Assembly: GCA_964552465.1 (NCBI GenBank)
Contig: CAZKGR010000002.1
Span: forward strand, 226,532-290,531
Reading direction: 5' to 3'
DNA: 64,000 nt
From: BMS3BBIN04 sp964552465
Lineage (GTDB): Bacteria > Electryoneota > Electryoneia > Electryoneales > Electryoneaceae
In this document: positions 24,223-33,009 of the stretch, piece by piece
How positions within the stretch are numbered: position 1 is the first letter of the stretch
How the letters are laid out: each line of letters begins with the position of its first letter
Notes under the pieces: model-generated
What the model saw: only the letters and a program-made list of their open reading frames with translations
Database searches by the model: none
Told to the model about the DNA's origin: nothing
Position numbers and translations under genes: made by a program

Positions 24223-26484
24223 TCATTTGATAACCGTAAGCTTTTGAATCTGGTGACTTGAACCGGGTATTTCCGCCGTCACAAAATACAGCCCACTTGC
24301 CAATCCTTGAGTAGTGAAATCAAAACTCGTTTGTCCAGCAGAAAGAAATCCGTCGTGAAGAGTTCGAACGAGCTGCCCGTGAATGTTATAGGCAGAAATG
24401 ATCACGTTGGAACGAACTGGCAGTTCGATTATAATTCTTGCCCGGTCGTTGAACGGATTCGGATACGGGGGATGCAATATGAATTCAGTTGGTTGCGTGG
24501 ATTCAGTCGTAACTGTCTGACTATTATCTCCGATATTGCCTGCTGTGCTAAAATCAGAAGCGCTGATCAGGTTGCGGGTGGGGACATTACTTTCTGGCTT
24601 GTAAAAACTAATGAAATCCGTGTCCCCAACTTGGCCCGGAGACAACCCAACATACGCATTCAGCTCATACCAACCGGACGGCGCAAACGATGGCACGGTC
24701 AGCTCAAATCCTTCCACTGTCTGGTTCCCATATGGCGCAAACGGGAACGTTATTCTACGAATAAATCCGGGTAACGTATTTCCATTCGGCAACGTGATCA
24801 TTTCCGCGTAGGTCAGTGCGGGGAAAGCGGTACCAACGTTCGAGAGCAGGGAAACGTCATACATGATCGTCCCGCCATCTGGATCGAGCATTGTCTGAAC
24901 GGGATTTAGAGCAAGCTCCATTGGTTGAGTCGCTAATGCTATCGCGCCGATATCTGCAATGGAACCGTCTGGATCAGTCGGAAGCGTTGGATCGCCAGCA
25001 TCAACGCATGGCGAATCAGGGAGTAGACGCAGATCATAACTCGGGTAATCAATCAGCGTTGGATTCAGGAAAATGTTGAAGCTTACGTCGCACGGATCAC
25101 CGTTTCCGTTCACCTGGACGATTGTCCCAAATCCGACCGGAATGATGCCGCTGATGTGTGTTTGTTGATCACCGAAAAAGTCGCAATATTCAACGGTCAG
25201 TGCACTTGCAGCTCCTACGTGGATGGCATCACCGACGTGATAGGCTATCAGTGAACTCGATAGATCCACCGTCGACTGGTACAAATAGATCGCCTTGCCA
25301 AAATCGCCAGATTCATTGTTCGTCATACTCAGATTCGTGAGATTTCCACCCGTGGTATTGTTCACATATATGGCACCGCCCCGCACATCGGTGTAGTTAT
25401 CAGAAAATTGACAGTCGGATATGTCAACGAATCCAGCTTGGTTCAGATAGATGGCACCGCCAGGGGCTTGCTCACCGCTGGCCTGATTATTGAAGAACCG
25501 GCAGCCAGTGAGTTCCACACTGGAATCAGTCACATGAATTGCACCCCCGGCCCCGCCTTGCTGATATCCGATAGATGAATTGCCGATGAAATCTGTACCT
25601 TGTATGGACAGGCTTCCACCATCGAAAAAAATCGCCCCACCATTTCCGCCCAGATCCCACGCCTCGGTGCTGTTGTTCTCAACCACACTGCTTTCGATGG
25701 CTAACGTTGTTCCAACAGCATATATCGCTCCGCCGGAAGCACCGTCATCATCGTCGTAGACTGAATTACCACGCACATCGCAATTTTCGAGGAAGAGTGA
25801 AGAACCAGAAGCGTAGATGCCGCCCCCACCATCCTGGTCGAAACCAGATGTGGAATTGTCCAGCAAGTCAACATTGATCAAGTCGATGATGCTTTGGAAG
25901 CACGATATCCCAGCCCCGATGAATCCTGTGTTATCTCTGATGGTTGAATCATTGATGATCAGAATGGACTGCCCGCTGACCACAATTCCGCGACCGGAGT
26001 TCTCTCGGATCAGGGAACTGGATACCTGCAATAAACCAGAGCTGGAGTTTATCGATAATCCTGCACCGAGATTGTACTGGATCGTGCAGCGATACAGTTC
26101 CGGGGCACAGCTGAGGATTGCGAGGCCAACATCCGAACTATTTTCAATCACCGCATATCGAAAAACTGTTGCTGGATCGCAAGTTGAAGTACATGTAATA
26201 CCCAACCAGTTTTGCCCGAGATCGGTGAATGTGACGGGTGCATTGTAAGTTCCATTGCAAAACAGTGTTCCATGAATAACGAAGCTGTACGCACCCTGAA
26301 AAGTGAACTGCGAACCCGCTTCGATAATTAACGAGTTCTGCTCTTCTACCCATATGTTACCCGTGACATGGTATTGATCGCTCGTAAGAGTGCCGCTTAA
26401 TGATCCTGAGATGAGTTCTTGCGCGTACGTGGTGTTAATACTGAGACAGAAAGAAGCGAGGTAGACGAATAGCATGCGAATCAC
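24223..26484 (-). CDS. Secreted parallel beta-helix protein with T9SS sorting tail
   Basis: The 753-residue protein has a signal peptide (1-21), then a right-handed parallel beta-helix (about 40-470) rich in GGAIY and DNxS-type turns, for example GGGIYASGSSLFLENC, GGAIYAVGTTLAIESS and GGAIYLNQAGFVDISDC. This resembles polymorphic outer-membrane-protein and pectate-lyase-like helices. DAGDPTLPTDPDGSIADIGA near 495-514 is a common closing motif. The shared module (523-630) and a sorting tail (667-753; HPPYPNPFND) complete it. No lyase active-site set was identified, so a binding or structural role is as likely as an enzymatic one. First gene of a probable two-gene unit with the sialidase-like gene. 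Confidence 0.86.
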   Translation of the reverse strand: MIRMLFVYLASFCLSINTTYAQELISGSLSGTLTSDQYHVTGNIWVEEQNSLIIEAGSQFTFQGAYSFVIHGTLFCNGTYNAPVTFTDLGQNWLGITCTSTCDPATVFRYAVIENSSDVGLAILSCAPELYRCTIQYNLGAGLSINSSSGLLQVSSSLIRENSGRGIVVSGQSILIINDSTIRDNTGFIGAGISCFQSIIDLINVDLLDNSTSGFDQDGGGGIYASGSSLFLENCDVRGNSVYDDDDGASGGAIYAVGTTLAIESSVVENNSTEAWDLGGNGGAIFFDGGSLSIQGTDFIGNSSIGYQQGGAGGAIHVTDSSVELTGCRFFNNQASGEQAPGGAIYLNQAGFVDISDCQFSDNYTDVRGGAIYVNNTTGGNLTNLSMTNNESGDFGKAIYLYQSTVDLSSSLIAYHVGDAIHVGAASALTVEYCDFFGDQQTHISGIIPVGFGTIVQVNGNGDPCDVSFNIFLNPTLIDYPSYDLRLLPDSPCVDAGDPTLPTDPDGSIADIGAIALATQPMELALNPVQTMLDPDGGTIMYDVSLLSNVGTAFPALTYAEMITLPNGNTLPGFIRRITFPFAPYGNQTVEGFELTVPSFAPSGWYELNAYVGLSPGQVGDTDFISFYKPESNVPTRNLISASDFSTAGNIGDNSQTVTTESTQPTEFILHPPYPNPFNDRARIIIELPVRSNVIISAYNIHGQLVRTLHDGFLSAGQTSFDFTTQGLASGLYFVTAEIPGSSHQIQKLTVIK

Positions 26485-26535
26485 AGGTAGCTCCTCAGCT
26501 GGGAAAAGACAACGATGTGAGTTCAGACTATCTAA

Positions 26536-28029
26536 CTAATCATTCAACCCCCTGGTCCACAACGAATTTAGCCAATTTGGTGAGAAAGTTGTCTCCAGGA
26601 TACCATCGTCAGTTATCGGGCATGGAATGGTAGGATCAGGTGCTCCGTGACCGCGGATAACCCGCTCAAACACCTCAATGTATCCTTCGGCTGTCTTTGG
26701 CCATGTGTATTGATCAGCTACTCGTTTCAGCCCGGCGTCGCGATGCTCTTCCCACGAATCATGGCGCTGCACAAGCTTGAGAATGCCTGAAGCGATGTCA
26801 TCATAATCGTACGGATCGATCAAAACTCCCGCATTATCCTTCAAACTCTCAGACGGACCGCCATTCTGAGTGACTACAACCGGCATACCACAGGCCATCG
26901 CTTCGAGTGGTGATAATCCAAACGGTTCATGAAACGCTGTTAGCGCAAAAACTCCCTGGTGGTATTTGGCGAGATGACGGTATGCTGCGGCGAGATCCGT
27001 CTGTTTCTCCAAACGCACTGTCATTATGCACGGCCACAGATTCCGTTCATTAACCAACTCACGTATTTCATCAAGTAAGATGTTTTCCTGCTCTGTGAAG
27101 TAACTTTCCAAGGAGCGGAGCGGCTCCTCGGTGCCGCTGATGCTGATAGTCAGGTTGGCTGAGGCCATCAGGGTTTCGCTCTCCGCCCAAGAACGAACAA
27201 GTCCAATAATGTTCTTCTTTGGTACCAAACGGCTTGAACACATCACCATCGGAAGATGACGGCGGGCGAGGGGTATGTCGCGATTGATCTTTTCTTCAAT
27301 CATCGTTGCGACTTCGGCTTCGGACGGACTGACACTATCGTGTGAGAAAACTTCCAGATTAACACCCGGCGATACGCTTGCAAACTTACTGTCATCCTGC
27401 ACGTCGAGCACGTCCTCATACAGATGATGAGCAAGCTGCTCAAACCGTTCGATTCCACTGCTGGCGAGAATTACCGATGAATGAGCAAGTGCACAACGTT
27501 CCGCAGCAATCCGATGGTCAAACCTGTAGCGGTTTACAAAAAGATCGAACTGATCAGGCTCCTCTATCAAACGTTCCATTTTCATCGCACCGAGGCTGTG
27601 GCACGTTTGCGTGAAAGGGATGCCCAGTCGTTGCTGTAGCATTGCACCTGCTAGTCCACCATCAGCATAATGAGCGGTGAACACATCTGGCGGATTGCCA
27701 CTTTTCTGATAGTGCTCAACAATACAATCCACCCATTCGGGCAGATGTGACCACAAATTCTCTTTGGCAATAAACTCAGGCGGGCCGCAATCAAAACGCA
27801 GGATGCGCACATTCGGTTCGTAGGGATACGCATCTTCAGGCGAAGAAAACTCAGGCCACTCTGTATCAACAATGCGACGCGTACACAGGTCAACCTGGTG
27901 ACCCAATCGTCCAAGCTGGATCGCGAGCTCCTTGACGTAGACCAACTGACCACCAAAATCGGGGTGACGTGTCAAATGGCTGTCAAGGGGGTCAAAATTG
28001 CCCTGTGGATTCAAGAAACTGATGTGCAT
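26536..28029 (-). CDS. GT4 glycosyltransferase, sucrose-/mannosylfructose-phosphate synthase-like
   Basis: The 497-residue protein is a GT-B retaining glycosyltransferase of family 4. The N-terminal half has FLNPQGNFDPLDSHLTRHPD followed by GGQLVYVKELA, typical of sucrose-phosphate synthase and mannosylfructose-phosphate synthase. The middle has AHYADGGLAGA, and the C-terminal nucleotide-sugar site shows LTAFHEPFGLSPLEAMACGM followed by VVVTQNGGPSE. It would make a phosphorylated disaccharide, perhaps a compatible solute, from an NDP-sugar. The acceptor cannot be read from sequence, and no phosphatase gene is adjacent. The start at 28029 has only a weak ribosome binding site. Confidence 0.78.
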   Translation of the reverse strand: MHISFLNPQGNFDPLDSHLTRHPDFGGQLVYVKELAIQLGRLGHQVDLCTRRIVDTEWPEFSSPEDAYPYEPNVRILRFDCGPPEFIAKENLWSHLPEWVDCIVEHYQKSGNPPDVFTAHYADGGLAGAMLQQRLGIPFTQTCHSLGAMKMERLIEEPDQFDLFVNRYRFDHRIAAERCALAHSSVILASSGIERFEQLAHHLYEDVLDVQDDSKFASVSPGVNLEVFSHDSVSPSEAEVATMIEEKINRDIPLARRHLPMVMCSSRLVPKKNIIGLVRSWAESETLMASANLTISISGTEEPLRSLESYFTEQENILLDEIRELVNERNLWPCIMTVRLEKQTDLAAAYRHLAKYHQGVFALTAFHEPFGLSPLEAMACGMPVVVTQNGGPSESLKDNAGVLIDPYDYDDIASGILKLVQRHDSWEEHRDAGLKRVADQYTWPKTAEGYIEVFERVIRGHGAPDPTIPCPITDDGILETTFSPNWLNSLWTRGLND

Positions 28030-28342
28030 GGATGCGTTCCGTAGATCCTAATCTTAACACACACTAAACAGATGAATTAAACCCCTGACTTTCAACGCTG
28101 TAGTTCCAGTGTGAGTCCCCCGAGAGCTGTGAAGACAAACCGCTATTACCTTGGAATGCGGCTGGATTTCATTGTGCGATCAGGGTTTAGTCAGGATACT
28201 TGCAGGCTCCGTGCTGATTTGGAGGATTTGCGTTGCCGGTACCGCGAAAGTACCTTCCGCATCGCGAAGAACAAGCTTGTGGTTGGGTCGGTATATTAAC
28301 TGGCAAAGTGATGGCTGATCTTCGTATCATTTGTCGTGGTCT
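28030..28342. other. Intergenic region before tRNA-Ser
   Basis: No gene is supported. It should hold the promoters of the minus-strand glycosyltransferase and of the tRNA. A weak candidate for the tRNA is TGGCAA, 18 nt, TATCAT (28301-28330). Confidence 0.3.
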
Positions 28343-28428
28343 GGAGAGGTGGCCGAGTGGCTGAAGGCGCACGCTTGGAAAGCGTGTTTAGGTATCCCCT
28401 AACGTGGGTTCGAATCCCACTCTCTCCG
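28343..28428 (+). tRNA. tRNA-Ser (anticodon GGA)
   Basis: This 86-nt segment folds as a serine tRNA. The 7-bp acceptor stem GGAGAGG / TCTCTCC has one G-U pair and is followed by discriminator G28428. The D-arm contains TGGCCGAGTGG, and the anticodon stem is CACGC / GCGTG with loop TTGGAAA, giving anticodon GGA at 28377-28379. There is a long variable arm (around TTTAGGTATCCCCTAA), and the T-arm is GTGGGTTCGAATCCCAC. The long variable arm and GGA anticodon identify it as class II tRNA-Ser. The 3' CCA is not encoded. Confidence 0.96.
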
Positions 28429-28437
28429 CTGATGTTG

Positions 28438-28468
28438 AACAACCCCATCAAAACTTGATGGGGTTGTT
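28438..28468 (+). terminator. Terminator of tRNA-Ser
   Basis: A 14-bp stem AACAACCCCATCAA / TTGATGGGGTTGTT with a 3-nt loop begins 10 nt after the tRNA. It ends in GTTGTTTCTTG. Confidence 0.75.
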
Positions 28469-28553
28469 TCTTGCGACATATCAGGAACGCTCTGAGCAAG
28501 CAGTTTTCTTGGCTGGAACCACGTTGTATTGGCAGTTGCAGTTCGATTGACCT

Positions 28554-29435
28554 TTACCTGCGATCAGTTTGCAAAGATGTCGTGATTCGTTCGGCGTGAT
28601 AAGACGATCTGACCATCGGGCCACTCGCGATATGAACAAATCCCATCTCTTGTGCCACCGATTTGTACTGCTCATATTTCTCCGGCTCGACATACCGTTC
28701 TACAGGGAGATGTTTCCTGGTTGGACTCAGGTACTGGCCGATAGTGATGCTGATTGTGCCCGTATCTCGTATGTCACGCAGAGTTTCGATGACTTCGTCA
28801 TCCGTTTCACCAAGACCGACCATCAGCCCGGATTTGACCGGGATTTCCGGGGCGACTTGATGCACATGACGCAGAACCTGCAAGCTGCGGTCATAGTCGG
28901 CTCGAGGATCGCGAACAAACCGAGTCAGGCGTCGAACAGTTTCTACATTGTGCGCGAATACGGTCGGACGTGCATCGATCACAGTCTGGATCGCGGTGAT
29001 GTCCATCTGGAAATCAGGTGCCAGCACTTCAACCTTGACATCGGGAGCGAGCTGACGTATTGCTCGGATTGTCCGGGCGTAATGATTCGCGCCGCAATCC
29101 GGGAGATCGTCACGATCAACGGACGTGATGACAACGAATCGTATGCCGAGCAACTTTACGGATTTCGCAACATTCACCGGTTCGTTCGGATCAAGCGCAT
29201 CGGGACGACCGTGGGTGACGCTACAGAACGAACAGTTGCGCGTGCACACAGAACCCATGATCAACATGGTGCAGGTGCCACGGTTGTAGCATTCTCCACG
29301 GTTCGGACAGTTAGACTCCTCGCAGACCGTGTGCAGGTTATGTTCACGCAGATGACGACGGACTTGGCGCGCCTTGTCGGTTTGCTGAAAGTCCGATCGG
29401 ATCCATGGTGGTTTTCGCATGACTATCCGGGGCAT
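28554..29435 (-). CDS. lipA: Lipoyl synthase
   Basis: From the ATG at 29435 the product has 293 residues, normal for LipA; a second ATG at 29420 is possible. It is a radical SAM enzyme that inserts two sulfurs into octanoyl groups on E2 and GcvH domains. Both iron-sulfur motifs are present: the auxiliary cluster CEESNCPNRGEC (CX4CX5C) and the radical SAM CTRNCSFC (CX3CX2C). The C-terminal RSSYHAE supplies the conserved serine that ligates the auxiliary cluster. It is divergent from the octanoyltransferase gene at 29530, sharing a 94-nt intergenic region, so the two are likely co-regulated. Confidence 0.95.
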   Translation of the reverse strand: MPRIVMRKPPWIRSDFQQTDKARQVRRHLREHNLHTVCEESNCPNRGECYNRGTCTMLIMGSVCTRNCSFCSVTHGRPDALDPNEPVNVAKSVKLLGIRFVVITSVDRDDLPDCGANHYARTIRAIRQLAPDVKVEVLAPDFQMDITAIQTVIDARPTVFAHNVETVRRLTRFVRDPRADYDRSLQVLRHVHQVAPEIPVKSGLMVGLGETDDEVIETLRDIRDTGTISITIGQYLSPTRKHLPVERYVEPEKYEQYKSVAQEMGFVHIASGPMVRSSYHAERITTSLQTDRR

Positions 29436-29529
29436 CTTGGTTCCCGGTAAAAGAACGTTTTGTATTCTGGTGCGCCAAACATACGCAACTCTAAACCTCG
29501 ATTTCGAGGTTAAACACGAGAGCTTCGAG

Positions 29530-30342
29530 ATGCCTGAAGATGTATCTGTCATATGGACTGTCGGCCCTGATGTACAAGGCGACAGTCAAATGCAGATCGA
29601 CAAACAAATGGCTGCCGCTGCCGATGCAACCGGCAGCGTTTTGGCACGTCTCTACCACTTTACACCACCATGTGTGTCGCTCGGTTGCTTCCAAAAAGAT
29701 GCTGAAATCGATTCGCAGAAGTGTGAGAAAGCTGGTATCGACATCACACGTCGTTCTACAGGTGGACGTGCGGTACTGCACAAGGGTGATCTGGTTTACA
29801 GCATCGCTGTGCCCAGCAAACATAAGGGTGAGCAGGGAGGCCGTAAATTATTCAACATTGATGTCTACAATATGGTCAGCCGAGTATTGATACGCGCTCT
29901 ATCGATCCTCGGCGTTGATGCCGGTTCGCCGCTAAAAACAAACGGGAAGAGAAGGGAATTATCTGAACGAGCACGGCTGTGTTTCAGCAGCACCACCCGT
30001 CACGAAGTTCAGGTACGAGGCCGCAAAGTGGTCGGCAGTGCACAACGGTGGTATCGGAATGTGGTCCTGCAACACGGATCCATACTGATCAATGACGACC
30101 ATCTGGAGTTGGTTGAACTTCTGCCTGCCATGACAGACGGCGTCAGACAACGCTTGAAGGATTCAATCCAGAAACAAACCATCTCTCTACGTGAAGCAGG
30201 ATTCGCAGGAACGGAACACGATCTTATTGAGAGCCTACGCGACAGCTTTGAGTCCACTTTCGGCAGTCTAAAACAACTTGATTCCGATGATTTCCTCGCA
30301 CTGATAAACGAAGCAGATCCCGGAAACGGGAACCCAGCGTGA
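29530..30342 (+). CDS. lipM: LipM-like octanoyltransferase / lipoate-protein ligase family
   Basis: From the ATG at 29530 the product has 270 residues of the BPL/LplA/LipB fold. RRSTGGRAVLHKGDLVYSI is the substrate-binding segment. CFSSTTRHEVQVRGRKVVGS carries a cysteine at residue 151, matching the catalytic Cys of LipM octanoyl-ACP:GcvH octanoyltransferases rather than the lysine-centred LplA. It would transfer octanoate from ACP to lipoyl domains, giving LipA its substrate, which fits the divergent lipA gene. A salvage-ligase role is the main alternative. A hairpin follows 9 nt past the stop. Confidence 0.82.
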   Translation: MPEDVSVIWTVGPDVQGDSQMQIDKQMAAAADATGSVLARLYHFTPPCVSLGCFQKDAEIDSQKCEKAGIDITRRSTGGRAVLHKGDLVYSIAVPSKHKGEQGGRKLFNIDVYNMVSRVLIRALSILGVDAGSPLKTNGKRRELSERARLCFSSTTRHEVQVRGRKVVGSAQRWYRNVVLQHGSILINDDHLELVELLPAMTDGVRQRLKDSIQKQTISLREAGFAGTEHDLIESLRDSFESTFGSLKQLDSDDFLALINEADPGNGNPA

Positions 30343-30350
30343 TGAGTAAA

Positions 30351-30376
30351 TGCCTCGATCCGTTTGAACCGAGGCA
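30351..30376. terminator. Bidirectional hairpin terminator
   Basis: A 7-bp stem TGCCTCG / CGAGGCA with a 12-nt loop lies between the convergent ends of the lipM-like gene and the BNR-protein gene. Flanking T-rich tracts are modest on both sides. Confidence 0.5.
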
Positions 30377-30404
30377 CAGTAGTTTCTTGGTATAACACGT
30401 CATT

Positions 30405-32072
30405 TCACTTCATCAGTACTACTTTCTGCCTCAAATTGGCCTGTCCGGCGACATCTAGTTGCACGAAGTATATCCCACTTGCAAGTTCAGAGGCATTGAA
30501 CACGAGAGCGTGTGATCCGGTACTAAACTCACCCTGAGCGAGAGTAGTAACTATCCTCCCTGTGACGTCATAAACGCGAACTGTCAACCGCGCTGATTCC
30601 GGCAGATGGAGGCTGAATGTGGTGCTCGAGTTGAACGGATTCGGAAAGGCTTCAGAAAGACTGAATCCTGTCGGTTGGAGTTCAATTATTTCCGGGTCGT
30701 CATACGTGACAAATCGACCATTCGTCACCCAGTCGTCAGGCGTGAACCCATATCCGTCAGCATGACCTCCGCCTTCCTTGAAAAACGTGAAGCTGTCGTT
30801 GATCAATCCATTCGGGTAGAAGCCGATGTATCCTGTAAACGTATACTCGCCGCCCGGCGCGTAATCGGGAACGGTCTGCGTCAATCCTGATACATACACG
30901 CTCATATTCGGAGTGTGCACGAAGTTCTGCGAATATGTAGGTCCAAAAATCTGCCCGTTCGGTGCCAATACCATTGTCCAGTAACGGAGTCCGTTGATCG
31001 TATTAGGAACGGTACTTACAAACGAGGCATCATAAACGACTGTTCCGCCCTGCGCGGGGATTTCTGTTTGCACAGGGATCAGATCCAGCACGGCAGGTTC
31101 GTTCGCGCCACCATAGACAAGGACTGTTCCGTTGTCACCAACCGCAACGCCATTGGATGGGCTGGAGAAAGACACACTACGCAGTGTCTCGTTCGTAATA
31201 GGGACTGGTGTGCCCCAGCCAGCTCCGTTATTGGTAGTTTCCACGATTGTACCTTCCGCACCCACTGCCCAGAACGTATTGTCGCCAGCGAAATCAATTC
31301 CAAATAGACCTGCACCAATACCGGGATTCGTGTCGGGCCAAGTTGCGCCATAATCAGTGCTGATCATAATGCTGCCGTCGTTCAGCACTGCGATTGTGAC
31401 TCCACCCTCGCCTGCTGCGACATCCATCACTGGATAGAACCCATTCCATACCGTTGACCACGAGCTGCCACCGTCGGAAGAGATGCAGATTGCTCCCTCG
31501 CCAGACCATGTCCGGCAGCCAGCAACCAGATCGTTGGCATTGTGAGCAGCAATGCCACGAATCATACCCTCGGTTGAAATACCATCAACATCGATGTAAA
31601 ACCCAGCGGCATCGTCGGTTGTCCAACCATCATGAGTCCACTGCACAAACGGCATGAAGATCGAGTTCTGTCCTGCTACCCAGGCTGAATTTGTACCAGG
31701 TATAGTGCAGACATCATAAAACGTCAGAATCCACCCTTCCTGCACGGTTGTCCAATTGGCACCACCGTTTGATGTCGAATAGATATTTCCACTCAACGCT
31801 ACCGCAGTCCCGAATTGGTTATCAGCGAATGCTATTCCGTACAAATTCTGGAAATCGAAGCTCGCCTGAGTCGACCAGGACTGTCCCGCGTCGGCACTTG
31901 CCCAGACATTACCATCAGCATCGCATGCCCACACATCATTGTTTTGCGGATAACTCACATTGTTTATGGTTGCAGTTATTCCGGCATCAACAAGTGACCA
32001 TTGTGCCAACACAGGCTGCACTGCGAATGTGAAAACAAGCAGGCACAAAAGAATAAAAGTTAAGCGAATCAT
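30405..32072 (-). CDS. Secreted BNR/Ycf48-like propeller protein with T9SS sorting tail
   Basis: The 555-residue protein begins at the ATG at 32072, with GGGAGG 5 nt upstream. Signal peptide 1-23. Residues 25-320 form a propeller of photosystem-assembly-factor (Ycf48-like) type with repeated Asp-boxes: SADAGQSWST, STSNGGANWTT, SSDGGSSWST, STDYGATWPD and TTNNGAGWGT. The shared pre-tail module (327-434) and a sorting tail (466-555; SEAFPNPFNSST, ending QKVVLMK) follow. In this architecture the name Ycf48 indicates the fold only; no link to photosynthesis is implied. Likely surface-exposed or released. Confidence 0.86.
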   Translation of the reverse strand: MIRLTFILLCLLVFTFAVQPVLAQWSLVDAGITATINNVSYPQNNDVWACDADGNVWASADAGQSWSTQASFDFQNLYGIAFADNQFGTAVALSGNIYSTSNGGANWTTVQEGWILTFYDVCTIPGTNSAWVAGQNSIFMPFVQWTHDGWTTDDAAGFYIDVDGISTEGMIRGIAAHNANDLVAGCRTWSGEGAICISSDGGSSWSTVWNGFYPVMDVAAGEGGVTIAVLNDGSIMISTDYGATWPDTNPGIGAGLFGIDFAGDNTFWAVGAEGTIVETTNNGAGWGTPVPITNETLRSVSFSSPSNGVAVGDNGTVLVYGGANEPAVLDLIPVQTEIPAQGGTVVYDASFVSTVPNTINGLRYWTMVLAPNGQIFGPTYSQNFVHTPNMSVYVSGLTQTVPDYAPGGEYTFTGYIGFYPNGLINDSFTFFKEGGGHADGYGFTPDDWVTNGRFVTYDDPEIIELQPTGFSLSEAFPNPFNSSTTFSLHLPESARLTVRVYDVTGRIVTTLAQGEFSTGSHALVFNASELASGIYFVQLDVAGQANLRQKVVLMK

Positions 32073-32218
32073 GCTGCCTCCCATGAATCAAGAATCCGAG
32101 ATTTGCAGGATTGTATAAACATAAGACAAAGAAATCGGAAGTGGTTGCTTGATCCTTCGCACACCCATTCCGATTCGTGAACAAGTTCAGCAAGAGTATT
32201 TGATCTGCCAACAACTGA

Positions 32219-32653
32219 TCAGGATACGACGCCGTGCACGTAGTCCTTCAAATACCGCAGCTCGCTTTCCTGTTTACTCGCAACGGCTTTCACCACATCG
32301 CCAATCGAGACGATGCCGACCAGCTTTTCATTGTCCATGATCGGTAAGTGACGGACACGTTTTTCCGTCATCATCGCCATCGCCGCTTCTACAGTATCAG
32401 AATTCAACCCGACAACAAGATCACGAGTCATGTAATCATCAATAATTGTCGTTCCTGGATGAGGTGTTCCGGTTGCGGTTGCTTTCAGGTGGTCGCGCTC
32501 GGAGAAGATGCCAATGATATTCTCACCATCCACAATAATCACCGCCCCGATCTTGTTTTCGACCATGACTTTGACAGCATCAATCACCTGTGTACCAGTT
32601 TGTACGCTGATCACTTTCGGTGATTTTTTAAGCAGAATGTCCTTCAACAACAT
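32219..32653 (-). CDS. Two-CBS-domain protein
   Basis: The 144-residue protein is almost wholly two CBS motifs in tandem (about residues 8-62 and 73-128), with typical ends GIFSERDHLK and GIVSIGDVVK. Such Bateman modules bind adenine nucleotides and act as energy or ionic sensors; stand-alone forms usually regulate a partner that cannot be named here. The start has GGAGG 8 nt upstream. It is transcribed alone, divergent from the reductase gene at 33010. Confidence 0.85.
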   Translation of the reverse strand: MLLKDILLKKSPKVISVQTGTQVIDAVKVMVENKIGAVIIVDGENIIGIFSERDHLKATATGTPHPGTTIIDDYMTRDLVVGLNSDTVEAAMAMMTEKRVRHLPIMDNEKLVGIVSIGDVVKAVASKQESELRYLKDYVHGVVS

Positions 32654-33009
32654 GTATTGTCCTCCTCAATCATAGCGTTATCTCGCTAATTGTAATAACG
32701 GTACACAACCACTGATTTTGCAAAGGGAAATCAAGTTTATTACGAGCTCGATGCGAAAATCCCGCCATGTACAATAATTACGGATATCATTTGGGGCACG
32801 ATCCCACCCTTGATTCATGTGACAACCGTTGCTTAAAGGCGTTGCGCCAGCTACCTTCCGCGATGGTTTGGTTCTCCCAACTCCTGGTCACTTGGTCTAT
32901 TCAATCAGGTTGATCGAAAGATCCGTGCTTCTTGGATGCAGCGCACATTGCAAGCGCGGATAAACAACGCGACAATACTAGCAGTATCTCAGCGATAGAG
33001 GAGTAATTC
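32654..33009. other. Divergent intergenic region
   Basis: No gene is supported. It should hold promoters for the CBS gene (minus) and the reductase gene (plus). A possible plus-strand promoter is TTGCAA (32948-32953), 17 nt, GACAAT (32971-32976). Confidence 0.3.

Noticed and set aside
30405..32072. Ycf48-like repeats taken as evidence for photosynthesis
   Set aside because: The repeats are a general propeller type. The protein has a secretion tail and no other photosynthesis gene is present.
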